A DNA stretch of 64,000 nucleotides from Deltaproteobacteria bacterium HGW-Deltaproteobacteria-18 (GTDB lineage: Bacteria > Desulfobacterota > Desulfovibrionia > Desulfovibrionales > Desulfomicrobiaceae), in NCBI GenBank assembly GCA_002841885.1, contig PHBE01000008.1, positions 62,001-126,000 of the forward strand, in the 5' to 3' direction. The notes below the pieces were generated by a model, which did no database searches, was not told the origin of the DNA, and was given only the letters and a program-made list of their open reading frames with translations. The stretch's first letter is position 1. Every line of letters begins with the position of its first letter. This document shows positions 44,597-52,662 of the stretch, piece after piece. The position numbers and the translations under genes were made by a program.

Positions 44597-45750
44597 GCCG
44601 CGCTCTCCTTGTGCAGCGCGATCGAGATGGCGTTGCGCAGTCGTCGAATGTCGTCCACGTTGTGCTCGGCGGTCAGACAGACCCGCAACATGGCCTGCCC
44701 CAGGGGCACGGTGGGGTAGCGGGCCGCGAAGACCAGGATTCCCGCCTCCCGCAAGGCCATGGCCAGGCGCTGGCAGCGGCTCTCGTCGCCGACTTCCAGC
44801 GCCAGGATGTGCGCCTCCCCGCGAACCTGCAGACCTGCTTCCGGCAGCTCCTTGCGGGCCAGATTTGCAAGCAGGAGCAGGTGCTCGCGCTGGGCGTCTG
44901 ACTGGCCGACCCGCTCAAGCATGGCCAGAACCATGTCCCCATGCCAGGGCGGCAGGGACGTGGTGTAGATGAAACCTTGCCCGAAGTGGACAAGGTGCTC
45001 GCGCACGACCCCGGGGCAGAGGATGAACGCTCCGAACATCCCGAAGGCTTTGCCCAGCGTGCCCACGGCCACATCGGCCACCGTGCGGCCCAGCCCTCTT
45101 CCGCCGGGGCCGAGAACACCGAAGGCGTGCGCCTCGTCCACGATGCACAGAAAATCGTTTTCGCTCTTGAAGTCGCCAAGGGCTTGAAAGTCCGGGCTGT
45201 CTCCGTCCATGCTGAACAGCGACTCGGTCAGCACGGCCTGGGCCGGGTGCTCCATGAGCAGCTTGCGCAGGTGGCTCATGCGGTTGTGGCGAAAGGTGTG
45301 GAATCGCGCCCGGCTGTGTCGCACTCCGGCCACGGTGCTGGTGTGGGCGCGCTTGTCGAGCAGGAGCGTGTCCTTTTCGGAAAACAGGGTGGAGATCAGC
45401 GTGAGGTTGGCCAGGAAGCCGCTGCCGAGGATCAGGCAGGATTCGTATCCGAAATGATCGGCCAGGGCCTGTTCGGCGTTCAGGGTGGAACGGGTTGTGC
45501 CCGTGACCAGTCGCGAGGCGCCGGAGCCGCTGCCGAAACGTCGGCAGAGATGCGCCAGGGTTTCGGCCATCTCCGTGTTTTGGGCCAGGCCAAGGAAATC
45601 GTTGGAGGAAAAATTGAGATGCGCGCGTCCGTCCAGAATGACGCTGGCGCCATGACGCCCGGTCACGGGCAGAAGCTCGCGACCGAGGCCGGCCTGGCGG
45701 CGGGCCTCGATTTCGTTTTTCAGGCGCTCTAGGAAATTTTGCTCAGGCAT
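44593..45750 (-). CDS. bioF: 8-amino-7-oxononanoate synthase
   Basis: 385 residues from the ATG at 45750. A PLP fold-type I alpha-oxoamine synthase with FSSNDFLGLA, GSGASRLVTGT, VDEAHAFGVLG and the PLP lysine in GTLGKAFG (Lys234). It condenses a pimeloyl thioester with alanine. The start overlaps the preceding dehydratase-like gene by 22 bases, and the stop overlaps bioD. No bioA aminotransferase is in the window. Confidence 0.94.
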   Translation of the reverse strand: MPEQNFLERLKNEIEARRQAGLGRELLPVTGRHGASVILDGRAHLNFSSNDFLGLAQNTEMAETLAHLCRRFGSGSGASRLVTGTTRSTLNAEQALADHFGYESCLILGSGFLANLTLISTLFSEKDTLLLDKRAHTSTVAGVRHSRARFHTFRHNRMSHLRKLLMEHPAQAVLTESLFSMDGDSPDFQALGDFKSENDFLCIVDEAHAFGVLGPGGRGLGRTVADVAVGTLGKAFGMFGAFILCPGVVREHLVHFGQGFIYTTSLPPWHGDMVLAMLERVGQSDAQREHLLLLANLARKELPEAGLQVRGEAHILALEVGDESRCQRLAMALREAGILVFAARYPTVPLGQAMLRVCLTAEHNVDDIRRLRNAISIALHKESAA

Positions 45751-46127
45751 GTGAAACGACTCTGAAAAATGGTGTCCGGGGAGTCGGAGGCGGCATGCAT
45801 CCCGATGAGAATCCTGCACGCCGGGCCGTCAGTCACTTTCACGGCGTAGCTTGCGCCGGCCTTGGTCTCGGCGGTGAGATCGGCCCGGATGGTCAGGGGC
45901 TTTGCGCCAAGGTCCGGAGCATAGAGGAGGTCGGCCACGGAGACAAGATAGGCTTCTATCCTGAAGTCGTGGCGGCGGCGCAGATGCATGCCGCAGGTCT
46001 GGGCCATGGCCTCAAGGGCCAGGAACGGCGGCAGGGATTTCGTACGGGTCACGATTTGCCGCGCATCGCAGGACACGATGGACTCAAGCGCCATCGAGGG
46101 GTCGAATGCGGAGAAGTCTAGATCCAC
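45729..46127 (-). CDS. FabZ/ApeP-like hotdog protein carrying the catalytic Glu but not the His (biotin operon)
   Basis: 132 residues. The central helix reads LALEAMAQTCG, with Glu39 at the acidic catalytic position of FabZ. Counting 14 residues back, the catalytic His position is Ile25 and the HFPG motif is absent (IVTRTKSLPPF). It overlaps its upstream ketosynthase gene by 10 bases and bioF by 22, so it is part of one translationally coupled operon. Alone it should be inactive as a dehydratase; together with the protein at 48394-48702, which has the His but lacks the Glu, it could make a heterodimer. ApeP-like family membership is the alternative reading. Confidence 0.82.
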   Translation of the reverse strand: MDLDFSAFDPSMALESIVSCDARQIVTRTKSLPPFLALEAMAQTCGMHLRRRHDFRIEAYLVSVADLLYAPDLGAKPLTIRADLTAETKAGASYAVKVTDGPACRILIGMHAASDSPDTIFQSRFTCLSKIS

Positions 46128-47284
46128 GGCCGCACCCCCAGACAGGCGTTTTGCCCCCCAAAACCGAAACTTTGCAGCAGTAGCCCCTTGGGGATTCGTC
46201 GCAAGGGCTCGCGCAGCAGGGGCAGATCGTCACGGCAAGGGTTTGTGAGCCCGGCGATGGCCGGAAAATGTCCTTTCGCGGCGCAAACAAGGCCCAGCGC
46301 AAGTTCCGCGCAGCCGCAGGCCGCCGCCAGATGGCCAATCCTGGACTTGAAGGCCGTGATGCCCATGGCCCCTGCCGCGGTCCGGGCCAAAATATCCCCT
46401 TCCACGGCGTCGTTGAGGACCGTGCCCGTGCCATGCGCAAGGACGCAGAGATCTTCGCTTCCAAGCTCCTTGAGGCAACGCATCACGGCCGTTCCGGCCG
46501 CCTGTCCCGTGGGGTCGGGGCCGGTCAGGCTCCCTCCGTCCAGCGAGGAAGAGGCGCTGACGATCTCTGCCAGAATCCGGGCTCCACGAACTTTGGCATG
46601 GTCCAGACTCTCCAGCGCGAAGATCGCCCCGCCTTCGCCGATGGCAAAACCGGTACGGTCCTGGTCAAAGGGGCGGCAGGCCAATTCGGGACGCTGGAAG
46701 CCCGTGGCCAGGACTCCGGCCTCTCTGTAGGCGCGCACGGCCTCCGGAGAGAGACGTGAATCTCCGCCACCGGCCAGGGCCACGTCCGCAAGTCCCGTCG
46801 CCACGGCGCGAAAGGCCTGCCCCAGCGCCTGGGTCGAAGCCGCGCAGGCGGTCAGGATGGTCAGGTTTTCGCCGTGCACCCCCAGTATCCCGGCCATGAC
46901 GGAGGTCACGGTGTTGGGCAGATAGTCCAGGAGCCACAAGGCCCTGTCGTCCCGGGGACGGGCTTGCAGATTTGGGCCGAGGCCAAGAAAAAGGCCGGCA
47001 TGAGCCAGTTCGTTTGGACCGAGTCCCGCATCGTCCACGGCCCTGACGGCGGCGGCCAGACAGAGTTGCTGGCCACGGGTCAGATAGCGGGCGTTCTTGC
47101 AGCGGCTGACATGTGCTTTGAGATCAAAATCGGGAACCGGGCAGACCGCGACCTCCGGGTCCGCCAGGGAGCGAAGAAATGGGCCGTGAGATCTTAGCAG
47201 GGCGGAAAACACTTCTTCCCTGTCCGATCCAAGCGGCAGCACGAATCCGCTGCCGGTGACGACCACACGGCGCGAATTTTTCAT
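46118..47284 (-). CDS. 3-oxoacyl-ACP synthase, FabF-like, of the biotin operon
   Basis: 388 residues from the ATG at 47284, one base after the ACP stop. The catalytic Cys147 (TACAAS), His284 (LAHGTGT), Lys313 and His318 (FKSRIGHLAAACG) form a complete FabB/FabF active site. It is not a FabH/BioZ type. It condenses malonyl units onto an acyl carrier; in this operon it would extend the chain of the pimeloyl precursor. It overlaps the downstream dehydratase-like gene by 10 bases. Confidence 0.92.
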   Translation of the reverse strand: MKNSRRVVVTGSGFVLPLGSDREEVFSALLRSHGPFLRSLADPEVAVCPVPDFDLKAHVSRCKNARYLTRGQQLCLAAAVRAVDDAGLGPNELAHAGLFLGLGPNLQARPRDDRALWLLDYLPNTVTSVMAGILGVHGENLTILTACAASTQALGQAFRAVATGLADVALAGGGDSRLSPEAVRAYREAGVLATGFQRPELACRPFDQDRTGFAIGEGGAIFALESLDHAKVRGARILAEIVSASSSLDGGSLTGPDPTGQAAGTAVMRCLKELGSEDLCVLAHGTGTVLNDAVEGDILARTAAGAMGITAFKSRIGHLAAACGCAELALGLVCAAKGHFPAIAGLTNPCRDDLPLLREPLRRIPKGLLLQSFGFGGQNACLGVRPWI

Positions 47285-47285
47285 A

Positions 47286-47666
47286 TCAGCTTCCTGCCGT
47301 GGCGGCCGGGAAGGCCAGGGCATAGGCGACCAGATCGCGCACCTGCAGCACCGGCCCGGCGGACAGGTCGTCCAGGATTTCCCGAAAGCGGGGTTCGGGC
47401 AGGTAGGGGTATTCCGATTTGAGTGCCGCCAGGGCATCCACATTGTCGCGTTTAGCCTTGTTGAGGACGATGCGCACGTTTTTGAGAAACAGCAGGTCGT
47501 CGTCCACGGCGATGCCCAGCTTGTGCTGCATGGCCACGCCGATCTCAAGCAGGTCGATGGATTCGGCTCCCAGAGTACGTATGACGTAGGTCTCCAGGGT
47601 GATGTCGGCCGGGTCCAGGTCCAGGATTTCGGCCAGGATCAAACAGATGGTCGGGAAAGGGTTCAT
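47286..47666 (-). CDS. Acyl carrier protein with C-terminal extension (biotin operon)
   Basis: 126 residues, against about 78 for housekeeping ACP. The phosphopantetheine site reads LGAESIDLLE (Ser36). Beyond the usual third helix there is an additional helical part with NKAKRDNVDALAALKSEY and a Leu-rich tail. It overlaps the reductase gene stop by 4 bases and ends one base before the ketosynthase. A dedicated carrier for the pimeloyl-chain enzymes is inferred; the phosphopantetheinyl group would have to be added by an AcpS or the Sfp-type enzyme. Confidence 0.88.
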   Translation of the reverse strand: MNPFPTICLILAEILDLDPADITLETYVIRTLGAESIDLLEIGVAMQHKLGIAVDDDLLFLKNVRIVLNKAKRDNVDALAALKSEYPYLPEPRFREILDDLSAGPVLQVRDLVAYALAFPAATAGS

Positions 47667-48397
47667 GCGTATTTTTGCGCCGTCAGTCCGGCGTCCATGG
47701 TGATGGTTGTGCAGGTCAGGGCCATGGCCTGATCGGAAAGAAGGAACAGAAGCGTTCCGGCTGCCTGGTCCACGGTCACGATTTTTTGCGTCAGGTCCTG
47801 CCGCCTGTTATCCTTGTCCAGAAAGCGTTCCCCGCGCCCGGCATCGACGAGGCCAAGGCGCAGGCTGACGCTCGATATGCCGCGCGGAGCAAGTTCCAGA
47901 GCGAGGCTTTGATAAAGTCCTTCGGCCGATCTTTTTGCCGCGCAGTAAAATCCCTGGCCGGGGGCGGGCATGGCGGCGGCGGTGGAGGAAAGATGCACCA
48001 GCCTGCCGAAACCGCGCGCCAGCATGGACCGTGTCACCGCCTTGAGCAGGAACAGGCGGTTGGCTACGCCGGCCTGAAAATATGCGTCCATGTCGGCTTC
48101 ACCTGCCGCAGCCAGGAGCACTTCGTGGTCTGCATGGGCAAGATCGACCAGATAGTCCACCCCGGTTTCGAGCAGGGGGGAAAGCCCGGCCTGGCTTGCC
48201 TTGTCGCTTAGGTCCAGCCATGGGCTCTTGCCGGCCAGTTGCGGGAACTTGCTGTATATGGCGGCTTTTCCACCTTCCGAGGCGTGTGTCGGGATGACGG
48301 AGAGGCCCTCTTCAAGCAGCAGGGCGGTCAGAGCCAGGCCGATGGAGCAGCCGCCGCCAAGGACAAGGACGGTGTTGCCGCGAAAGTTGAGCTTCAT
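47663..48397 (-). CDS. Short-chain dehydrogenase, FabG-like 3-oxoacyl-ACP reductase (biotin operon)
   Basis: 244 residues from the ATG at 48397. The cofactor loop is LGGGCSIGLAL, slightly different from the usual TGxxxGIG. The catalytic Ser (HLSSTAAA), Tyr and Lys (YCAAK) are present, and RLGLVDAGRG lies in the substrate loop. It should reduce the 3-oxo group of the growing chain. Its start overlaps the upstream dehydratase-like gene by ATGA. Confidence 0.9.
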   Translation of the reverse strand: MKLNFRGNTVLVLGGGCSIGLALTALLLEEGLSVIPTHASEGGKAAIYSKFPQLAGKSPWLDLSDKASQAGLSPLLETGVDYLVDLAHADHEVLLAAAGEADMDAYFQAGVANRLFLLKAVTRSMLARGFGRLVHLSSTAAAMPAPGQGFYCAAKRSAEGLYQSLALELAPRGISSVSLRLGLVDAGRGERFLDKDNRRQDLTQKIVTVDQAAGTLLFLLSDQAMALTCTTITMDAGLTAQKYA

Positions 48398-48702
48398 GTC
48401 GTGATCCTGCCTTGGGCGAAAATCGTGTCGTCGCGACGCAGGGTGCACAGATACGCGCCCCCCTCGTCCTCGATTCCCAGCGCGTAGGGTCCGGGGGAGG
48501 CGAAGCGTGAAAAGGAGAAGCGGCGGATGCAAAAAGGACCCTGGCGCCCGAGAACATTTGAAATGGCCTGCAGGCAAAGGCCCGTGATGAGCGAACCGGG
48601 CACCACGGGATTGCCGGGAAAATGTTCGTTGAAACAGGCGTCGGCCTGATCAAAGCGAATCGACAGCTGCAGGGGATCGCGCGAGACGAGACTCAGATCC
48701 AT
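48394..48702 (-). CDS. FabZ-like hotdog protein carrying the catalytic His but not the Glu (biotin operon)
   Basis: 102 residues from the ATG at 48702, overlapping the end of bioB by 10 bases. The FabZ motif HFPGNPVVPGSLI is intact with His27, but the position 14 residues later, normally Glu or Asp, is Gly41 (ITGLCLQ). The fold is short but complete for a single hotdog. It overlaps the reductase by 4 bases. Together with the protein at 45729-46127 it may supply the two halves of a single active site. Alternatively it binds acyl chains without catalysis. Confidence 0.85.
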   Translation of the reverse strand: MDLSLVSRDPLQLSIRFDQADACFNEHFPGNPVVPGSLITGLCLQAISNVLGRQGPFCIRRFSFSRFASPGPYALGIEDEGGAYLCTLRRDDTIFAQGRITT

Positions 48703-49661
48703 TTGCCCTGCTCCAGCATTTTCAAGTCTGCGTCCAGATCGCGCCCTTTGGTGGTCAGATAGTTGCCGATCATCATGCCGTTGGCTCCGGCCAGAGGCAG
48801 CCAGGACTGATAGTCGCCCAGAACACGTTCCCGGCCTCCGGCGATGGTGATGCTTGCCTTCGGAAGCATGAAGCGGAAAAGGGCCACGGATTTCAGGGCA
48901 TCGTGCACGGACAGGAGCGGGCTGTTCTGAAGGGGCGTGCCCGAGATGGGGGACAGAAAATTGAGCGGCACCGTATCGACGTCCAGCTCGGCCAGAGTGG
49001 CCGCCAGTTCGACGCGCTGCGCCCATGATTCGCCAAGGCCGAGGATGCCGCCAGAGCAGATCTTGAGTCCGTGCTCTTTGGCCAGGCGGATGGTGGCGAT
49101 ATCCTCGTCGTAGGAGTGGGTCGTGCAGATGGACGGGAAATGGGAACGGGCCGTTTCCAGATTGTGATGGTAGCGGACCAGTCCGGCCTGCGTCAGGCGG
49201 CGCGCATAGTCCCGGTTCAAAAGTCCGAGGGAGGCGCTGAGCTGAAGATCGGTACCGGATTTCAGGATTTCGATGCATTCGACGATGCGTCCGATTTCAT
49301 CGCAGGAGAGCATCAGCCCGCTGGTGACCAGCGAATAGCAGCTGGCTCCGGCCTTGTGCATGGCCAGCCCGCGATCGACCAGTTCCTTCAGGGGGAGTAG
49401 CGGATGGGTGGGGCTGCCCGTATCGTAGTGCCCGCTTTGAGCGCAGAACCTGCAATCCTGGGAACAGGTCCCGGATTTGGCGTTGGTAATGGAGCAGGTA
49501 AAGGGACGGTGTCCCATGGCGCGTGTGATGGCGTTTGCCGCGAACAGGAGTTCGGTGGTGTGTCCGCTTTCAAGCTCGGCCAGGAGAAGTCCCTGCTCTT
49601 CGGTCAGGGGCGTGCCGTCGAGGATCTGGCCAAAAAGACGTGTAATCAGTGGATGCAGCAT
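48693..49661 (-). CDS. bioB: Biotin synthase
   Basis: 322 residues. The radical SAM motif CSQDCRFC (Cys66, Cys70, Cys73) preceded by TNAKSGT, and YHHNLETA, are typical BioB; the asymmetric C-terminal Arg region is present. It inserts sulfur into dethiobiotin. It is the first gene of the operon on the minus strand, and its 3' end overlaps the dehydratase-like gene. AGGA precedes the ATG. Confidence 0.96.
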   Translation of the reverse strand: MLHPLITRLFGQILDGTPLTEEQGLLLAELESGHTTELLFAANAITRAMGHRPFTCSITNAKSGTCSQDCRFCAQSGHYDTGSPTHPLLPLKELVDRGLAMHKAGASCYSLVTSGLMLSCDEIGRIVECIEILKSGTDLQLSASLGLLNRDYARRLTQAGLVRYHHNLETARSHFPSICTTHSYDEDIATIRLAKEHGLKICSGGILGLGESWAQRVELAATLAELDVDTVPLNFLSPISGTPLQNSPLLSVHDALKSVALFRFMLPKASITIAGGRERVLGDYQSWLPLAGANGMMIGNYLTTKGRDLDADLKMLEQGKWI

Positions 49662-49680
49662 GGTTTTCCTGTGAGAGGGG

Positions 49681-49709
49681 CATTAGTCGTGAGGTCAGGG
49701 CGTTGTCAA
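49681..49709 (-). promoter_or_regulatory. bioB: Candidate promoter of the biotin operon
   Basis: On the minus strand TTGACA (49709-49704), a 17-base spacer and CTAATG (49686-49681). Transcription would begin only about 12 bases before the bioB ATG. No BirA half-site was identified with confidence, so regulation by biotin is expected from the family but not shown here. Confidence 0.35.
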
Positions 49710-49786
49710 ATTCCACTGTGTTTTTTCAGCGTCAATATGAAGACCCTTTTGACCTCGCAACCTGATTAGGCTACCCAGCAGCAGTC

Positions 49787-51121
49787 ATGAATGCAAAGAA
49801 AAATTCCGATCCCACGCCCATGGACCACTCCTCCGTGCAGTGGTTGGCCACTTCCCTGGACAGCCAGCATCCGGCCGATACCGCCGATGAGCTGGAAAAT
49901 CTGTCTTTGGCAGAGCAGCTTGAATACATTCAGGAAATGGACGTGGAGGACGCTTCGGAGTCCATCACCGAAATGGAGCGTCACGATCGCAATGCGCTCA
50001 TGACCCAGCTTTCGCCGGATTTCGCCGCCGCCATTCTGGAGGCCATGTCCCCGGATGACGCGGCCGATATTCTCGAAGATCTCGACGTCTCCGTCCGCGC
50101 CCGCATTTTCAAGAAGCTGGAACGCGAGGACGCCGAGGAAATCTCGGACCTGCTGCAGTTCGATCCGGATTCCGCCGGCGGCGTCATGAACACCGAGATT
50201 CTGGCCCTGGATCACTCCATGAACGCGCAGCAGGCCATCAATCTGATCCGCGACCGGGTAGAGGAAACCGAGATTCCCTACTATGCCTACATCGTTGACG
50301 AGTTCAGGCATCTCCGGGGCGTGCTGTCCCTGCGGGATCTTCTCCTGAGCCCGGGCCGGACCCTACTGAAGGAACTGCTGCACGAGCAGAACCTGATTTA
50401 CGTATCCTTCGACGTGGACAAGGAAGAGGTCGCCCGGCTCATCAGCCGCTACAATTTTCTGGCTCTTCCCGTCGTTGACCACGAACAGCGCCTTCTGGGC
50501 ATGGTCACAGTCGATGACGTCATCGATATCATCCAGGAGGAAGCCAGCGAGGACATGCAGTCCATGGTCGGCGCGGGTCGGGACGAAACTGTGGATTCGC
50601 CCTGGACCTATTCCCTGCGCATGCGTCTGCCCTGGCTGATCCTCAATGTGCTCAACTCCGCCGTGTCCGCCTTCGTCGTGCATCTGTTCGAAGGCACCAT
50701 CGCACAGATGGCCATCCTGGCCGCGCTCATGCCCATCGTCGCCAATCAGGCCGGAAATACTGGTCAGCAGGCCCTGGCGGTCATGATCAGGCAGTTGGCC
50801 ATGGAGCGGTTCAACCGCAGGAAAAGCTGGGTGGCGGTGTTGCGTGAAGCCAAGATCGGAACGGCCAACGGGTTCATCGTCGGCTCACTGGTTTTTATCG
50901 GCCTTTTCGTCTGGACCCACAATCTCGGCCTGGCCGTGGTCATGGCCCTGGCCTTGGGTCTCGACATGCTCATCGGCGCCGTGGCCGGAGCGTCCATTCC
51001 GCTGGTGCTCAAAGAAATCGGACGCGACCCGGCCCAGGCTTCAAGCATCTTCCTGACGACTCTGACGGACAGTATCGGTTTTTTCACCTTTCTGGGACTG
51101 GCTGCCACCTTTCTTTTCTAG
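49787..51121 (+). CDS. mgtE: Magnesium transporter MgtE
   Basis: 444 residues in the MgtE order: an N-terminal superhelical domain (about 1-130, with DAADILEDLDVSVR), two CBS domains (130-260; YYAYIVDEFRHLRGVLSLRDLLL and FLALPVVDHEQRLLGMVTVDDV), a linker helix and five membrane helices from about residue 275. The pore region ALMPIVANQAGNTGQQALAVMIR is conserved. The CBS domains sense cytosolic magnesium. Confidence 0.94.
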   Translation: MNAKKNSDPTPMDHSSVQWLATSLDSQHPADTADELENLSLAEQLEYIQEMDVEDASESITEMERHDRNALMTQLSPDFAAAILEAMSPDDAADILEDLDVSVRARIFKKLEREDAEEISDLLQFDPDSAGGVMNTEILALDHSMNAQQAINLIRDRVEETEIPYYAYIVDEFRHLRGVLSLRDLLLSPGRTLLKELLHEQNLIYVSFDVDKEEVARLISRYNFLALPVVDHEQRLLGMVTVDDVIDIIQEEASEDMQSMVGAGRDETVDSPWTYSLRMRLPWLILNVLNSAVSAFVVHLFEGTIAQMAILAALMPIVANQAGNTGQQALAVMIRQLAMERFNRRKSWVAVLREAKIGTANGFIVGSLVFIGLFVWTHNLGLAVVMALALGLDMLIGAVAGASIPLVLKEIGRDPAQASSIFLTTLTDSIGFFTFLGLAATFLF

Positions 51122-51199
51122 AAGACGCAATCTGGCTGGCAGATGAAAAGACAAAATATACAGGCCGCTTAAACATTCGATGAGATGCAAGGAAGCGGG

Positions 51200-51249
51200 A
51201 AAAGCCAGTACGCGCAGTCATGCACAGACACAAGCGAGCTGGCTTTTTT
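51200..51249. terminator. Bidirectional intrinsic terminator
   Basis: AAAAGCCAG (51200-51208) and CTGGCTTTT (51239-51247) form a 9-bp stem flanked by A and T runs, separating the convergent mgtE and CBS-domain genes. The loop is long (30 bases). Confidence 0.5.
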
Positions 51250-51285
51250 CGTTGACTCAGCAGATCTGCGTTTTGGGGCGGCCTG

Positions 51286-51717
51286 CTAGTCTTCCGGCTC
51301 CACGGCATCCATCAGATCAATGGTCAGCCGCAGGAAGTCTGCCTCGGTGATGATCCCGCACAGCTTTTCGTCGCAGATCACGGGCAGGCATCCGTACTTC
51401 TCCTCCAGCAATAATTTGGCGGCCTCCTTCAAAGACAGGTCGGCGGTGACGGTGACCACGTCGGTCTGCATGATTTCGCGAATGGGAATTCCGGACTCGA
51501 TTTCATCCTGGGTCTGGCGGTCGATACCGGCCAACTCGGAGATGGTCGCGGCCAGGATGTCGCGATGCGTCAACAGACCTGCGAATTTTCCCTGATTGTC
51601 GACAATGGGGATGTGGCGGATGCGGGCCAGGTCCATCAGATCCTTGGCCGCGCTCAGACTTTCGTTGTGATTGAGGGTGAAAACGTCCTTGGTCATGATA
51701 TTCTTTACCTGGAACAT
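51286..51717 (-). CDS. Two-CBS-domain protein
   Basis: 143 residues from the ATG at 51717, which follows AAAGGAGAA. Two CBS units (about 1-62 and 78-138) with typical repeats (IRHIPIVDNQGKFAGLLTHRDILA and YGCLPVICDEKLCGIITEADFL). Such stand-alone pairs bind adenine nucleotides and regulate partner proteins. Partner unknown; convergent with mgtE. Confidence 0.88.
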   Translation of the reverse strand: MFQVKNIMTKDVFTLNHNESLSAAKDLMDLARIRHIPIVDNQGKFAGLLTHRDILAATISELAGIDRQTQDEIESGIPIREIMQTDVVTVTADLSLKEAAKLLLEEKYGCLPVICDEKLCGIITEADFLRLTIDLMDAVEPED

Positions 51718-51868
51718 GGCATTCTCCTTTTTGAGCATTCTTTCCGATTCCAGCAGCGCGGGCAAGAAAAAGGTTGGCGCAGGCGGCGTAAGCCGGTCCA
51801 CGACGACGTCCGTGTTGACTTGGGTGGTGAAATCTGGTTTGCAACCATCTTTCTGGTAATGATTTCCA

Positions 51869-52540
51869 ATGAATCGAGCAGACCGGGAGAGCTTCACGTT
51901 GAAGGGATTTCTTCGCAATCGGGAAAGGATGGTGCGAGAGCAGATCGAGGCCAGGGGGATCACCGACGAACGCGTGCTCTCCGTGATGCGTCAGGTTCCC
52001 CGTCATCTTTTCGTCGACGAAGCTCTGCAGATGCAGGCCTACGGAGACCATCCCGTGCCCATCGGACTTGGGCAGACACTTTCCCAGCCATACATAGTCG
52101 CCCTGATGACCTCGCTTCTGGTCGTCCGTCCGCGCATGCGCATCCTTGAAATAGGAACCGGCTCCGGATACCAGGCCGCCATACTCGCGGCCATGGGGGC
52201 TGATGTATTCACCGTCGAGCGGATCAAGCAGCTCTACATGACAGCCCGCAGCAGGCTTCTGCAGATGAAATACTTCAATGTGCGGGTCAAGCTCGACGAC
52301 GGAACCCTTGGCTGGCCGGAGCAGGGCCCTTTTGATCGCATCATCGTCACGGCGGGAGGGCCCGAGGTGCCCGCGCCTCTGCTGGAGCAGCTGACGGATC
52401 CGGGAATCATGCTCATCCCCGTGGGCGCGACAAGAAGGGACCAGCGGCTGCTCAGGATTTTCAAGAAGGAAGGGCGGATCCATCAGGAAGACCAGGGCCC
52501 CGTCGCTTTTGTCGACCTAGTGGGATCGCACGGCTGGTGA
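51869..52540 (+). CDS. pcm: Protein-L-isoaspartate O-methyltransferase
   Basis: 223 residues from the ATG at 51869; the ATG at 51929 ([11 protein letters not shown]) is an alternative with AAGG directly upstream. Family motifs: [27 protein letters not shown] and the SAM site [16 protein letters not shown]. It repairs isoaspartyl residues in aged proteins. The gene is divergent from the CBS-protein gene. Confidence 0.93.
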   Translation: MNRADRESFTLKGFLRNRERMVREQIEARGITDERVLSVMRQVPRHLFVDEALQMQAYGDHPVPIGLGQTLSQPYIVALMTSLLVVRPRMRILEIGTGSGYQAAILAAMGADVFTVERIKQLYMTARSRLLQMKYFNVRVKLDDGTLGWPEQGPFDRIIVTAGGPEVPAPLLEQLTDPGIMLIPVGATRRDQRLLRIFKKEGRIHQEDQGPVAFVDLVGSHGW

Positions 52541-52662
52541 GCCTCGGCGTTGCCCAGAGCTTATGCGTTTGACGTGCTGGAATGCTTAACAACAGTTAAA
52601 AGACTATTTGGCCCAGCAACCGGCACAACCGGTGGCAACTGGCCCATATACCTGGAGGAAAA

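Noticed and set aside
48703-49278. Extension of the small dehydratase-like frame upstream through bioB
   Set aside because: The upstream portion is a shadow of bioB; the ATG at 48702 gives a complete hotdog with a normal start.
49681-49786. BirA operator upstream of bioB
   Set aside because: No convincing paired GTTAAC/TTGTAAAC-like half-sites with proper spacing could be read.
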